Positions 25,439 through 34,230 are shown, numbered from the stretch's first letter. The stretch: 64,000 nucleotides of DNA from Nitrospiraceae bacterium (GCA_013140715.1 JABFSG010000032.1:1-64000); one strand, 5' to 3'. A program made the numbers and translations. Notes: generated from the sequence alone by a model not told the origin.

Positions 25439-25624
25439 TCAGCTCCAGACGACACGCTCTTGATTGAGGAGGTAATCGATCACTTCGATGCTATTACGCA
25501 TCTGGATCTGGGCCTTTTCAGACATGGGAAGGACGGCACCGACCAGTTTGCCTGACTCGACGTCGTCGAGCGACGGTATCCCGTCAGGTCCGCGCTTTTC
25601 CAGCTCTTGTCGGTAACTTGCCAC
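25439..25624 (-). CDS. Small hypothetical protein
   Basis: A 61-residue protein. I chose the GTG at 25624 because AGGAGG lies five bases upstream; the frame is open further up to a TTG at 25660 without a ribosome site. The sequence (ASYRQELEKRGPDGIPSLDDVESGKLVGAVLPMSEKAQIQMRNSIEVIDYLLNQ) is acidic and helical with no known motif. It may be a small cytoplasmic protein. Confidence 0.55.
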   Translation of the reverse strand: MASYRQELEKRGPDGIPSLDDVESGKLVGAVLPMSEKAQIQMRNSIEVIDYLLNQERVVWS

Positions 25625-25763
25625 GCTTGCCTCCTGTTTCTCTAGATATCGGATCAGCAATTCCTACGCCAGGGAGTCATCACCTATCTGATTCACGGCG
25701 TACAGGTAGCATAGCACATGGAAATCTACGCTCAGGGAGAGTGTCTATCTTATTGATTGGATG

Positions 25764-26816
25764 CTACTTTTCAGCTGATCGACGTGCCGCTGGCGAGGCA
25801 GGCGGAAGGGCACCAAGGTATGGGAAATGGCCGATCTTGAGAAGTGGCGTATCGAAACGTAGGTGAAAATCGTCATGCCCTGGGTCAATAAAGTATGGGT
25901 CGCCGGTAATATCTGACTGGGCTTTCAATTCCGGGGCCGGTTGGTTTGGATTACCCACACGGAGATAATCACCGTCCCGGTTGTAGAGCGCATTGAAAGA
26001 CGTGGTGGTCCGACTGGATGGGGCAATCAAAAAGCCGACTTGATTCAGCCCAACCACGTTGCCGGTGACATCGCTCTGGGATTGCCCGAGAAACGCTGCT
26101 CCGCCACCATTCTTGACCAGGGTATTGCTCACCAGCACGGCTTTGGCATGATCGCTGACCACGATGGCTTCAAACAGACTTCGGGTAATGACATTTCGCT
26201 CCAACCGCACATTCGACTTGCCGGCGATCGAGACGCCATGATCGTTATCATGAATAAAACTCCCCATGAGGACGGCTTCTGAATCGGCAAACTGAGCGCC
26301 GGTCGTCTCGCTTCCCCCAATGACACAATCCTCGATCCGCACATCCTGGACTTGCTGGCTGAACAACATGCCGTTGATCGTGACCCGGCGCAGGACAATC
26401 CCTTGCCCATTGAATAGGCCGACCGCATGGCCCCCACGGTCGTTGATCGTCATATCGCTGATTTCAATATCCGTCGCTCCATAGGGCCACTTGCCGACAT
26501 GGAGAGCACCCACCACGATATCACGCCCCAGAATCGTCACTTGATCCATTCCAGCCCCGACAAATCTGATCTTCTCTTTGCTGTGAATAGTCACATCCTG
26601 GTGATAGTGGCCGGCCTTCACGAAGACCGTGTCGCCCTTCTTGGCTGCATCCACCGCTTCCTGAAGAGAGCTGTAGTCCCCTGTTCCATCCACCGAAACC
26701 ACGAGAGTCCTGGGACCAGGTCGAGGCCCTTCATCAGCCCATCCCGAACCAACGGCCCAGAACCCAAGCGCCGTAATGAAACTTAAAAAAACGAGTTGTT
26801 TCATGTGGGAACTCAT
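25764..26816 (-). CDS. Exported right-handed parallel beta-helix protein
   Basis: A 350-residue secreted protein. GGGGGAGG precedes the ATG at 26816 and a signal peptide ends near residue 27 (..GSGWADEG). The N-terminal segment VVSVDGTGDYSSLQEAVDAAKKGDTVFVKAGHYHQDVTI is the pectate-lyase/pectinesterase-like entry to a beta-helix. Repeats such as NVRLERNVITRS, KAVLVSNTLVKNGGGAAFLG and SDVTGNVVGLNQVGFLI fit the NosD/periplasmic copper-binding type. The fold call is reliable; activity (polysaccharide binding or cleavage) is unknown. It is divergent from coaE. Confidence 0.8.
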   Translation of the reverse strand: MSSHMKQLVFLSFITALGFWAVGSGWADEGPRPGPRTLVVSVDGTGDYSSLQEAVDAAKKGDTVFVKAGHYHQDVTIHSKEKIRFVGAGMDQVTILGRDIVVGALHVGKWPYGATDIEISDMTINDRGGHAVGLFNGQGIVLRRVTINGMLFSQQVQDVRIEDCVIGGSETTGAQFADSEAVLMGSFIHDNDHGVSIAGKSNVRLERNVITRSLFEAIVVSDHAKAVLVSNTLVKNGGGAAFLGQSQSDVTGNVVGLNQVGFLIAPSSRTTTSFNALYNRDGDYLRVGNPNQPAPELKAQSDITGDPYFIDPGHDDFHLRFDTPLLKIGHFPYLGALPPASPAARRSAEK

Positions 26817-26877
26817 ACAAGCCTCCCCCGCCGGAAGTCAATCGGGGTTGTCGATTGTGAGGCAAGAACTCGCATGT

Positions 26878-26883
26878 TATGCT
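26878..26883 (+). promoter_or_regulatory. Extended -10 promoter directly before coaE
   Basis: TATGCT preceded by TGT (26875-26877) ends 8 bp before the coaE ATG, which has no ribosome-binding site. It matches similar arrangements at trxB, dciA and 37290. Confidence 0.45.
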
Positions 26884-26891
26884 CCGCACCC

Positions 26892-27494
26892 ATGATTCTG
26901 GTCGGCCTCACAGGCGGCGTCGCCACGGGCAAAAGTACCGTTGCCAAGTTGTTCAAGCAATGCGGCGCGTTCATTATCGATGCCGATGAACTGGCTCATG
27001 AAGTTGTCAAACCCGGCAAGCCTGCCTGGCGAGAAATTGTTGCGTCCTTCGGGAAGACAGTGCTCAATCAGGACTGCTCGCTCAACCGACAGGCTCTTGG
27101 ACGCATCGTCTTCCGCAATCCGAAAAAACGCCGGAAACTCGAACACATCATCCACCCCCGTGTCGCTCGAGAACAGGCCAGACTGACAAACCAGGCCGCT
27201 CGAACAGATCCAAAAATCGTGGTGATTTACGACGTGCCGCTCTTGTTCGAGGCTGGCATTGCCACACGTGTGGATACAACCATCGTCGTCACCGCCGACC
27301 GTGCAACCCAAATCGACCGATTGAAAATACGCAACGGCCTCTCCCGTGCTGACGCAATCCGACGAATTAAGAGCCAGATGCCGCTATCTAAAAAAATCCG
27401 CCTGGCCGATATCGTGGTCGATGGCACACTTCCACACCGACAGGTCATGCAATCGATTCGACGCATCTACTTCGATCTCTTAAAAGAGAGATAG
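26892..27494 (+). CDS. coaE: Dephospho-CoA kinase
   Basis: A 200-residue enzyme that phosphorylates dephospho-CoA in the last step of CoA synthesis. The P-loop is GLTGGVATGKST (residues 5-16), followed by IIDADELAHEV and the family's HIIHPRV and YDVPLLFEAG motifs. The start at 26892 fits the family's N-terminus. There is no ribosome site; an extended -10 (TGTTATGCT, 26875-26883) lies just 8 bp upstream, suggesting leaderless translation. An in-frame ATG at 26874 would place the -10 inside the gene. Confidence 0.9.
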   Translation: MILVGLTGGVATGKSTVAKLFKQCGAFIIDADELAHEVVKPGKPAWREIVASFGKTVLNQDCSLNRQALGRIVFRNPKKRRKLEHIIHPRVAREQARLTNQAARTDPKIVVIYDVPLLFEAGIATRVDTTIVVTADRATQIDRLKIRNGLSRADAIRRIKSQMPLSKKIRLADIVVDGTLPHRQVMQSIRRIYFDLLKER

Positions 27495-27628
27495 TCTCAG
27501 CCGTACTTCTGGCTGGAGCATGGTACGTACTATGTATGGGCCTCGATGATCGCCAAACCGGACGGTGCGGAAAGAATTCATTTCGATTAGAGGTAAAAGA
27601 ATTGCTGGGGGTATTGTACGTCACTCGC

Positions 27629-28993
27629 TCAAAATCCTATTTCCATTCCCGTCACCAGCCTATCATTCTGATCGAATTGACCGAACAAACCGTTACGGTT
27701 TCCGTAAAATAGATCAAACCCCAACCATACCTTCATGTTATCCCGCAGTTCGTAACTCACTTTGGGTCGGACCAGCCCATCACCCTCATTCACATTACGC
27801 AGCCACAGCGCTTCAGCCTCCAGGGTTTCATTCAGAAAATGCCTCCTGATCAATAAGGAAGTCGTCGTATCCAATGTATCCCGTACCATGTCGTTCGTGG
27901 GATTAAGCAACCAGCTTTGGAACAGTTGGAAGCTCACCAGCGAATCCTGAATGCCGAACCAATCCAACCCCAGGACATAGGCCATTTCACCAGTCTTGAT
28001 GACACCATCCCCGTCACCTCGGCTCGTGGTCAGCACGAATCGATCGGTATTGTACGTCGCTTCACCGCGAACGGTCAGCTGGCCGAAGGCATTGCTGAAT
28101 GAGCCTCCGAAGAGGTGATTGCGCTCATAACGCGGGCTGATTGTGACGACAGGCCCGCTTGGAGTAAGAGACAGAGACTGAAAAAAGACCGGAAAGTCAG
28201 CGTAATGATAGAGGTAGTTAAATGTAAGATCCCATCCATGCCAAAAGGTGGACAGTCGCATGCCGATATCGGAATCAGTCAAGAGATTCTTCGGACGTTC
28301 GATGGAGCGAAGATTCACAGCAATCCCCGGCGGTGCTTGGGGGACTACCAGCGGCGAGGTAAACGCAAAGGTTGCGCCTGATTCCGGAAGTAGATGATAT
28401 GTGCGATCCGGAATCCACAGAAACTGCAAGTTACTCTTACCAAAAGACAGCTCCGCATTGACTGTCCAGAGCGGAATGCGGGAATCGTCGAAATTATCCA
28501 AAATGAATTCCCTAAAGTTTTGCGGATTGATGACATCAAGCAGTTTCAGGCCATCGGCTTTACCCCATACCACTTGTTGCTTGCCAAGAGTGAGGTGGGC
28601 TTTCCCTAGTTGGGTGCTGAGGTAAAATTCTCGCAATTCCATATCGGTTCGGTCTCCCAGCAACAAACGGCGCGAATTCGATGCGATCTCCCTTTGCCCA
28701 GGTTGACCAGGTTCCAGGTGGTCGAACCCCTCGGCATACAGCCGGGCAATAGCCGTGAATCGAGTCTCCTCACTGAATCGATACTCCAGCTGTGGGTCAA
28801 TGAGGAATTCCAATTTGTTGGCCCCGTCATGCGCTATCCCATAGGCTCCTTCCGATTCAAGCACCGCGCTGAAACGAAGACGATCCGCCCCAGCCGGTTG
28901 GACGTCTTCGGGCATTCCCGCGGCAAGAACACTGGCAGCGAACAACCAGCCCGCTAGCGCGATCACTCCACACTGCGTATATGAACGTGACAT
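27629..28993 (-). CDS. DUF1302-family porin-like outer-membrane protein
   Basis: A 454-residue exported protein. It has a signal peptide (..ASVLAAGMPE, cleavage about residue 25), a barrel-like strand pattern and a C-terminal phenylalanine (MEIGF). LGKQQVVWGKADGLKLLDVINPQNFREFI is the diagnostic segment of DUF1302/DUF1302-like proteins often found with MMPL/RND genes. It is the last gene of the operon 32229-27629 (gap 6 bp), with no ribosome site of its own, so it is probably translated by coupling. It is likely the outer-membrane part of a lipid or hydrophobe export system. Confidence 0.8.
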   Translation of the reverse strand: MSRSYTQCGVIALAGWLFAASVLAAGMPEDVQPAGADRLRFSAVLESEGAYGIAHDGANKLEFLIDPQLEYRFSEETRFTAIARLYAEGFDHLEPGQPGQREIASNSRRLLLGDRTDMELREFYLSTQLGKAHLTLGKQQVVWGKADGLKLLDVINPQNFREFILDNFDDSRIPLWTVNAELSFGKSNLQFLWIPDRTYHLLPESGATFAFTSPLVVPQAPPGIAVNLRSIERPKNLLTDSDIGMRLSTFWHGWDLTFNYLYHYADFPVFFQSLSLTPSGPVVTISPRYERNHLFGGSFSNAFGQLTVRGEATYNTDRFVLTTSRGDGDGVIKTGEMAYVLGLDWFGIQDSLVSFQLFQSWLLNPTNDMVRDTLDTTTSLLIRRHFLNETLEAEALWLRNVNEGDGLVRPKVSYELRDNMKVWLGFDLFYGNRNGLFGQFDQNDRLVTGMEIGF

Positions 28994-28999
28994 GAACCA

Positions 29000-29812
29000 C
29001 TAAAATCCGCGTCGTAAGCCATCTTCTGTGAATAGTTCATCCTTGACGTTCCGACTGTAATCCACGTCCTTGAAAATAAACTCGGTCTTATGCCCGGTCT
29101 TGTGGTTTTCGCTGATGAGCCGATGGGATGTCCAGATGTCCTGGATAGGTTTAATGTCCATAAATTGGGTGGTCTTTAAGGGATTACCGGCCACATCCCA
29201 GAATTTCGCCTGGCGTACCATCCAGATCTCGGCATCGACCCAAGATTGCACTTTCCCGTAGCCTAATTCCTTGGCCGTTTTATCACTCACTGGGATTTCC
29301 TCGACCAGAAAGCATCGGTGGCCGTCAATCGTCTCTTCACCAAAGGTTTTCCAAGAGTAATCCTCCACCCCGACTTTGGCTTCTTTGCGGATGTCCTCGT
29401 AGGTTAAATCGGTGCCAAGGAAGTAATCGCCTCGGTCAGAAGCTGAGATACGGCGAACCTTACGTGCGGCAGGTATGTACAACCATTGATCGTCATCGCG
29501 ATCCGTTTCAGGGTAATCATAGGTTAAAAACGCTGTGTCTTTGATGTTGGCAGGACTTAAGTAGAAGATCACCGTACGCTTCTCCTTGCCAAAATACTTG
29601 CGGAAGCTCTTGGTTTCCCTCACCCGCTCAGTGCCGCCTCGATCTGTCATCACCATTGTGACAAGGCGTGAAACCATTTCACCTTCATTGCGGGCGTTGA
29701 TACGGTGGGCTATCTCATCGCCCGCGGGCAGCGCTTCCGCTCCCGCATTACACGCAAACAAAGGAAACAGAAGGGATAGCACGAGAAGCATGTGTCGCAT
29801 CTTCGGTTGCAT
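29000..29812 (-). CDS. Outer-membrane lipoprotein-sorting (LolA-like) protein
   Basis: A 270-residue exported protein. Its N-terminus is a signal peptide (MRHMLLVLSLLFPLFACNAGAEA). The sequence ESKxFRKYFGKEKRTVIFYLSPANIKDTAFLTYDYPETDRDDDQWLYIPAARKVRRISASDRGDYFLGTDLTYEDI-type core is characteristic of the LolA-like 'outer membrane lipoprotein-sorting protein' family that accompanies MMPL/RND transporters. It lies 5 bp after the transporter gene and 6 bp before the DUF1302 gene. A periplasmic lipid carrier role between the two is inferred. Confidence 0.85.
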   Translation of the reverse strand: MQPKMRHMLLVLSLLFPLFACNAGAEALPAGDEIAHRINARNEGEMVSRLVTMVMTDRGGTERVRETKSFRKYFGKEKRTVIFYLSPANIKDTAFLTYDYPETDRDDDQWLYIPAARKVRRISASDRGDYFLGTDLTYEDIRKEAKVGVEDYSWKTFGEETIDGHRCFLVEEIPVSDKTAKELGYGKVQSWVDAEIWMVRQAKFWDVAGNPLKTTQFMDIKPIQDIWTSHRLISENHKTGHKTEFIFKDVDYSRNVKDELFTEDGLRRGF

Positions 29813-29817
29813 AGGTA

Positions 29818-32229
29818 TTACTTCCTTTCTTCAACGATGGAGATGGAATACGCTGGTTCCAGATGAGCTTCCTGCTGAATTTCTTCAGGAAGAGTTCTGA
29901 ACCCGAGAAAGCGGGGGCGGAACAGCTTGGCCATCGCCGGCATGACCATAATGCTGGCCAGGAAACTCACCGTCATGGCCACCGTAACCAGGCCGCCGAA
30001 ACGAACCAGCGGCGGCACTACGCTAATCATAAGAGTTCCGAACCCTAGGCTCATGGCTGCGAAATTGAAGAACAGCGCCCGGCCGGTCGAGGGAAACAGC
30101 TGGGACATGCGCTCCTCGAAGGTTCCCGTTCCGGATTCCATCAGATCCCTGATCCGCTGGGTGGTATGGACACCAAAATCAATCGACAGTCCCGTGGCAA
30201 TGGCCGCAAACATGGAGGTACCGACCGCGAGCCAGATCCCGCTGAAGCCCATGACGCCATACACCAGCAAGACGGAGGCGAACACCGGCACGAGAGTAAA
30301 TAATCCAGCGCTGAGCGAACGTAACAGCCAGGCCGCCATCAGCCAGCTAATCACCAACGCCAGGCCTTCGCTGACAAAGTGCGTCGTGGCGATAGTTTTT
30401 AACCAATGGTGGTTGACGTTGACCCGTCCACTCAAATGCGCGGTCATGTCACTAGTATTAAAATGCTCGGCGAGATACTGGTCGAGCTTCTCAATCACAA
30501 TGCGGTTATTAGTGTAATAGGACGTATTGATGCTGGCGCGAATATTGGCGCGGCGGTAATCGTAATCGATCTCTTCCTCGAAATCGGTGGGATCTCCGGA
30601 CGCCGAGTACAGCAGAAATAGTTGTGCGATGAGATCGCGGTTGTCAGGAATGCGATAGGCTTCATGGCGGTTTTCGTTGATGGACCGGTGCATCTGCTTG
30701 ATGTAATCGACCACCGAGGTCGTCCCGCCAACACCCGGCAAGGTTTCGACAAACCGCTGCAAGGCATCGATGCGCTGAAGATAATCGGGGTTGAACAGTC
30801 CCTCCTTGATCTGAGTTTCAATGACGATATCAAGATAATTGGTGCCGTCCATCACCTGATTAATGGCTTTGTCGGCGTAATAAATTGGTTCGTTCCGCTG
30901 GAAGTTTTCAATCGTGGCCTCATCGATAGTCAGTCGAAACGCCCCCATCCCACCGATGATGCTAATTATGAGAGTCACGGCAAGAATGAGTCGAGGCCGT
31001 CGGATTGCAAAATTCCCCAATGCCGCTACGGCGCGTCCATAGCGGTCGGGCGTGTGTTCGCCACGAATCGCAGGAGACAGTTTGAATGTCACCAGCATCA
31101 ACGCCGCAGGAATAAACACCATGCCATACAGCCAGGCGGCCATGACCCCAATGGCGGCGAAGAGACCGAAGTACTGCATCGGCGGCATACCGCCGGACAG
31201 ATACAGGGAAATAAACCCCACGAAGGTGGTGAGAATCGTATTGGTAAGTGGCTTCCAGGTCTCGGTCATTGTGCGCACAATGACATCCCGATGGCTGAGA
31301 TCGGGGTGCGCACGGCCAAGCCCGTAATAATGAGTGAGAACATGAATAGGTTCCGCAACCGCCATCCCGATGAGGATGGAGGCGAGCCCGTTGGTGATCA
31401 CATAAAAGGGGACGCCTCCCGCCGCCATGGTGCCGAAGGCGGCGGCGACCGTGGCCAGCACCACCACATTCGGCAACAGCGTACCCCACAGAGTGCGAAA
31501 CGCAATACACAACACCAGCGTAATAACGATACCTACGATGGGATTGAGCCGGCTGGCATCCTGGTCAATATAGTTAAAGAGATATCCGGAGATCGCACCT
31601 TCACCGGCGACGTGCAACTCCACACCGGGAATCTGAGGAGTGTCTTTGATCAATGTCATGAAGGCGTTGTACGTCGTTTCGCTTTTCATCTCATCAAGGA
31701 TCTCAGCGACGATCAGCGTAGCGGTAAAGTCGCGCGCCACCAGACTGCCTTGATAGAGCGGGAAGTCAGCAATCGCAGCGCGGATGGCGTCGGCCTGAAT
31801 CTGAGTGGTCGGCAGCGGATCAAAGAATTTGCTTACCAGCATGCCATCGGCAGTGCCGACGATATTGCTTTCTGTTGCCAGACTGACAACTCTATCGGGA
31901 TCAACATTTGGGATTTTCTTGACTTGATCTGTCAACCGTTGCACCAATTGCAAGGTCTCTGGATGAAAGACACCGGTTGGCCCATGATTGATGATGGCAA
32001 TCACAAACGGATCGGATAACCCGAACACCTCCTTCATCTGATCCCGGTACACTCTGGCGGGATTGTCTTTGGCAATAAAAGAATCCGAAGAGGTATCTTT
32101 GGTCAGGCCGGGAATGAATGCTGCAGCGCTGAGCATCAGCAAAACTCCCACCAGAACCAATGTTTTTGGATGCCCGGTGACCCACGAGAAAAAATCCTCG
32201 GCTTTGCTAGGACGTGTGGACTGGCTCAT
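29818..32229 (-). CDS. RND/MMPL-superfamily transporter (HAE3-like)
   Basis: An 803-residue inner-membrane protein with two MMPL halves, each one transmembrane helix, a large periplasmic loop and five more helices (about 12 in total). Recurring motifs are GLTKDTSSDSFI near the start, GMAVAEPIHVLTHY (about 288) and GLSIDFGVHTTQRI (about 694), typical of hydrophobe exporters. AAGGAGGGAG precedes the ATG at 32229. It is the first gene of an operon with the LolA-like and DUF1302 genes, and an operator-like palindrome lies 17 bp upstream. The substrate is probably a lipid or other hydrophobic compound; proton coupling is expected from the family. Confidence 0.9.
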   Translation of the reverse strand: MSQSTRPSKAEDFFSWVTGHPKTLVLVGVLLMLSAAAFIPGLTKDTSSDSFIAKDNPARVYRDQMKEVFGLSDPFVIAIINHGPTGVFHPETLQLVQRLTDQVKKIPNVDPDRVVSLATESNIVGTADGMLVSKFFDPLPTTQIQADAIRAAIADFPLYQGSLVARDFTATLIVAEILDEMKSETTYNAFMTLIKDTPQIPGVELHVAGEGAISGYLFNYIDQDASRLNPIVGIVITLVLCIAFRTLWGTLLPNVVVLATVAAAFGTMAAGGVPFYVITNGLASILIGMAVAEPIHVLTHYYGLGRAHPDLSHRDVIVRTMTETWKPLTNTILTTFVGFISLYLSGGMPPMQYFGLFAAIGVMAAWLYGMVFIPAALMLVTFKLSPAIRGEHTPDRYGRAVAALGNFAIRRPRLILAVTLIISIIGGMGAFRLTIDEATIENFQRNEPIYYADKAINQVMDGTNYLDIVIETQIKEGLFNPDYLQRIDALQRFVETLPGVGGTTSVVDYIKQMHRSINENRHEAYRIPDNRDLIAQLFLLYSASGDPTDFEEEIDYDYRRANIRASINTSYYTNNRIVIEKLDQYLAEHFNTSDMTAHLSGRVNVNHHWLKTIATTHFVSEGLALVISWLMAAWLLRSLSAGLFTLVPVFASVLLVYGVMGFSGIWLAVGTSMFAAIATGLSIDFGVHTTQRIRDLMESGTGTFEERMSQLFPSTGRALFFNFAAMSLGFGTLMISVVPPLVRFGGLVTVAMTVSFLASIMVMPAMAKLFRPRFLGFRTLPEEIQQEAHLEPAYSISIVEERK

Positions 32230-32246
32230 TGCACTCCCTCCTTATA

Positions 32247-32258
32247 GTGTATATGCAC
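32247..32258. promoter_or_regulatory. Operator-like palindrome at the RND operon promoter
   Basis: GTGTATATGCAC fits the pattern GTGYATVTRCAC shared with 32399-32410 and 32964-32975. It lies 18 bp above the transporter start codon, next to its ribosome site, where a bound MarR protein would block transcription. Confidence 0.6.
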
Positions 32259-32398
32259 GTATCTGCCCATACATTTCCACTGTTTCATGATGAACCCTCG
32301 CTATTTGACTAAAAGAAACTGCGCGGGAAATATGTCCCAGCACTCAAAAGAGAAGCGCCGCAACGAAATTGTTCCACCATCACGTAGCGCCTCATACA

Positions 32399-32410
32399 GT
32401 GCATCTACAC
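32399..32410. promoter_or_regulatory. Operator-like palindrome, intergenic copy
   Basis: GTGCATCTACAC has the same pattern as 32247-32258. The similarity extends: about 30 of 39 bases match between 32243-32281 and 32395-32433 (both followed by CGTAT.TGCCC), so the site and its flank were duplicated. Confidence 0.55.
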
Positions 32411-32515
32411 GTATTTGCCCCTAAAATACCACTCGCCCCATCAGCAACCGTGTTTCCTCCTGTGGCGACCAAGAAAGCCGCCAGATTCCATTGTCATCTC
32501 AACGATTGCGGTTAT

Positions 32516-32959
32516 TTATCTGGTTAACGTTCTGATTGCAGCCAATTCTTTGAGTAGGCCCTTGAAGCGCGATGGTCCCAAACCATCCACAACTTTCTGT
32601 TGTGCTTGTTCCCATAAAGGCAGTGCCTTCATCAAGATGTCTCGGCCCGCACCGGTTAATTTCACCGACTTGGTTCGTCCATCCTTCCCCTGATCAACCC
32701 CAACATACCCTCGACCGACTAATGTTTTAAGATTACGCGTCAGCGTAGTCCGGTCCACGCCAAGAATCTCGGCTATCTCAGTAATCGGTAACTCTCCCAC
32801 ATGATGCAGGACCGCGAGCAAAGAAAACTGCGTACCTTGTATTCCAATGGGTTGGAGTATCGCATCATAAAATCGAGTGATCGCCCGGGCTGACTTGAGC
32901 AGATTAAAACATACACATTCCGGGCACTGACTCAGCACCTGGGCGTAGCTAGATTTCAT
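32516..32959 (-). CDS. MarR-family transcriptional regulator
   Basis: A 147-residue winged-helix repressor. Its core is GTQFSLLAVLHHVGELPITEIAEILGVDRTTLTRNLKTLVGRGYV (helix-turn-helix), then the wing QGKDGRTKSVKLTGAG. An N-terminal cysteine cluster (QCPECVCFN, residues 11-19) could sense thiols or metals. I chose the ATG at 32959. The longer frame to 32995 would begin inside the -35 element, and a 17-bp-spaced promoter (TTGACA at 32990-32995, TACATA at 32967-32972) ends 7 bp before this ATG, suggesting a leaderless, autoregulated message. The neighbouring RND operon (same strand, downstream) carries the same operator motif and is the likely target. Confidence 0.85.
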   Translation of the reverse strand: MKSSYAQVLSQCPECVCFNLLKSARAITRFYDAILQPIGIQGTQFSLLAVLHHVGELPITEIAEILGVDRTTLTRNLKTLVGRGYVGVDQGKDGRTKSVKLTGAGRDILMKALPLWEQAQQKVVDGLGPSRFKGLLKELAAIRTLTR

Positions 32960-32963
32960 ATGA

Positions 32964-32975
32964 GTGTATGTACAC
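32964..32975. promoter_or_regulatory. Operator-like palindrome overlapping the marR-type gene -10
   Basis: GTGTATGTACAC is a perfect GTGTAnnTACAC palindrome. It covers the -10 hexamer of the regulator's own promoter, as expected for autorepression. Confidence 0.65.
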
Positions 32976-32995
32976 CTATTGAGACTCTGTGTCAA
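32967..32995 (-). promoter_or_regulatory. Promoter of the MarR-family gene
   Basis: On the minus strand TTGACA (32990-32995) and TACATA (32967-32972) are separated by 17 bp. The start codon at 32959 is only 7 bp beyond the -10, so the transcript would have almost no leader. Confidence 0.6.
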
Positions 32996-33004
32996 GCCTT
33001 TGCG

Positions 33005-33016
33005 GTGCGTCTACAT
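33005..33016. promoter_or_regulatory. Weaker operator-like site above the MarR promoter
   Basis: GTGCGTCTACAT matches the operator pattern with two deviations and lies just upstream of the -35 box at 32990-32995. Confidence 0.35.
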
Positions 33017-33183
33017 CAAGACTTCCAAACCGGTTGCAATAATATATGACGAGGCCGGAGAGGAAGCCACATCCGAGGGACCCACAGAATCTGGATTCCC
33101 CACAGGCTGATCAGAAAGGCCGCCTCTCAATCGTGTGACTCTCTCAACCACCTGCTAGCTCACGGCCCCTTCCGTGCTTCAGA

Positions 33184-33357
33184 CTAGGCATAAGCCGAAC
33201 CAAACCAGACACCAGCGACCGCCACAAATACATTCGCAGCGCGAATGACAATGGCCCACCATACGATAGCAGCAAGGAGGCCTGAGACCGCTCCGAGCAA
33301 GATCCCGCCACCGGCAAGCGGGAGCCAATAGGCTTTTCTCTCTTTCTGCGCTATCAT
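33184..33357 (-). CDS. Small hypothetical membrane protein
   Basis: A 57-residue protein with a strongly hydrophobic middle (LPLAGGGILLGAVSGLLAAIVWWAIVIRAANVFVAVAGVWFG), so two transmembrane helices are likely. The chosen ATG at 33357 lies 6 bp from the divergent start at 33364 and inside that gene's probable -10, which is unusual. Without homologues it is uncertain whether it is expressed. Confidence 0.45.
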   Translation of the reverse strand: MIAQKERKAYWLPLAGGGILLGAVSGLLAAIVWWAIVIRAANVFVAVAGVWFGSAYA

Positions 33358-33363
33358 AGCCCC

Positions 33364-33636
33364 ATGCCGATTGATCCTGACGACCCACCTATTTGGCTCC
33401 GCAAGCTGCATGTAACTGCGGCGCACACCCCCAGCGATTATCCCGCAACTCCGGCTGAGGGGATATTACAAGTCTGTCGGCTATCTGATGCACATCGTGC
33501 GCTGGAAAGTGCCATGAAACGCGCACTAGGCCAGGCCCCTTCTCCGCTACTTCCCCCTTTCCAACCGCTGGCTGTTCCCCTCTCGCCTCAACCTTCCACA
33601 GAGCAAGCGATTCTCTCTCATGTCAAACGCACCTGA
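33364..33636 (+). CDS. Small protein preceding the broken nucleotidyltransferase
   Basis: A 90-residue protein (MPIDPDDPPIWLRKLHVTAAHTPSDYPATPAEGILQV.., then a Pro-rich tail). I do not recognise a family. TATCAT (33352-33357) lies 6 bp before the ATG and there is no ribosome site, suggesting leaderless expression. It overlaps the start of the nucleotidyltransferase pseudogene by 17 bp, so the two were one operon. It might be the antitoxin or partner of an AbiE-like pair; that is inference from context only. Confidence 0.5.
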   Translation: MPIDPDDPPIWLRKLHVTAAHTPSDYPATPAEGILQVCRLSDAHRALESAMKRALGQAPSPLLPPFQPLAVPLSPQPSTEQAILSHVKRT

Positions 33637-34192
33637 CCAAAGCGCGCTGGAACTGTATCTCCGTGCCATTCTCGACAGCTTACCTGATCCTGCACCGACA
33701 TACTGCCTCATCGGTGCCCTTGCGCTCGGCGCCTAGGGGCGCATCCGATCCACCAAGGATATCGACCTCCTCACCGTGGCGCATGAATCCCAGCGTTTGC
33801 AGCTGACCGCATCGTTGACACGACGTGAATTCCACGCGGACCAGAATTGGTCAAATCTCAATCCCTTTGCCGCCGACAGAGTCATGCGATTTCTGCATCC
33901 TCGTTTCCCAAGCATTCCTCTCAACATCCTACTCACAGCCGATGCCCATGAGGAAATCACACTGACTCGTCGGCACCCCCTTGAAATACTTGGCATCCAC
34001 ACCTGGGTATGCGGCCCTGAAGACCTCATCTTGATGAAGCTCAAAGCAAGCCGTCCCCACGACTTCGAGGATGTACTGAGTATTGTCTCCAACCCGAACC
34101 TGACTCTCGACTTGGATTACCTCTGGTCTTGGGCCGAACGATTGGGCTTGCAGAGCGAACTGCACTACGTGCTAATTTCTGCGAAGCATTAA
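33620..34192 (+). pseudogene. AbiEii/DUF6036-like nucleotidyltransferase broken by an amber codon
   Basis: The reading frame encodes 190 codons with a single TAG at 33734-33736 (codon 39). The sequence before it (YCLIGALALGA) and after it (GRIRSTKDIDLLTVAHES) is exactly the nucleotidyltransferase G-x-A-..-R.T.DIDLL signature interrupted at one position, where the family often has Trp (TGG to TAG). The rest is intact (WSNLNPFAADRVMRFLHP, PLEILGIHTWVCGPEDLILMKLKASRPHDFEDV). So it is one point mutation away from a complete protein, or it needs amber suppression. It overlaps the 90-residue gene by 17 bp. Confidence 0.75.
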
Positions 34193-34224
34193 CCACCCTC
34201 CTACCGTCTCCTTCCCGGCTGTGT

Positions 34225-34230
34225 TACAGT
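34225..34230 (+). promoter_or_regulatory. Extended -10 before trxB
   Basis: TACAGT with TGT before it (34222-34224) ends 6 bp from the trxB ATG, with no ribosome-binding site between, consistent with a leaderless transcript. Confidence 0.45.

Noticed and set aside
30622-32019. Open 465-codon frame opposite the RND transporter gene
   Set aside because: It lies entirely antisense to a strongly supported membrane protein, shows a His/Asn/Arg-rich composition typical of shadow frames, and has no ribosome site or motif.
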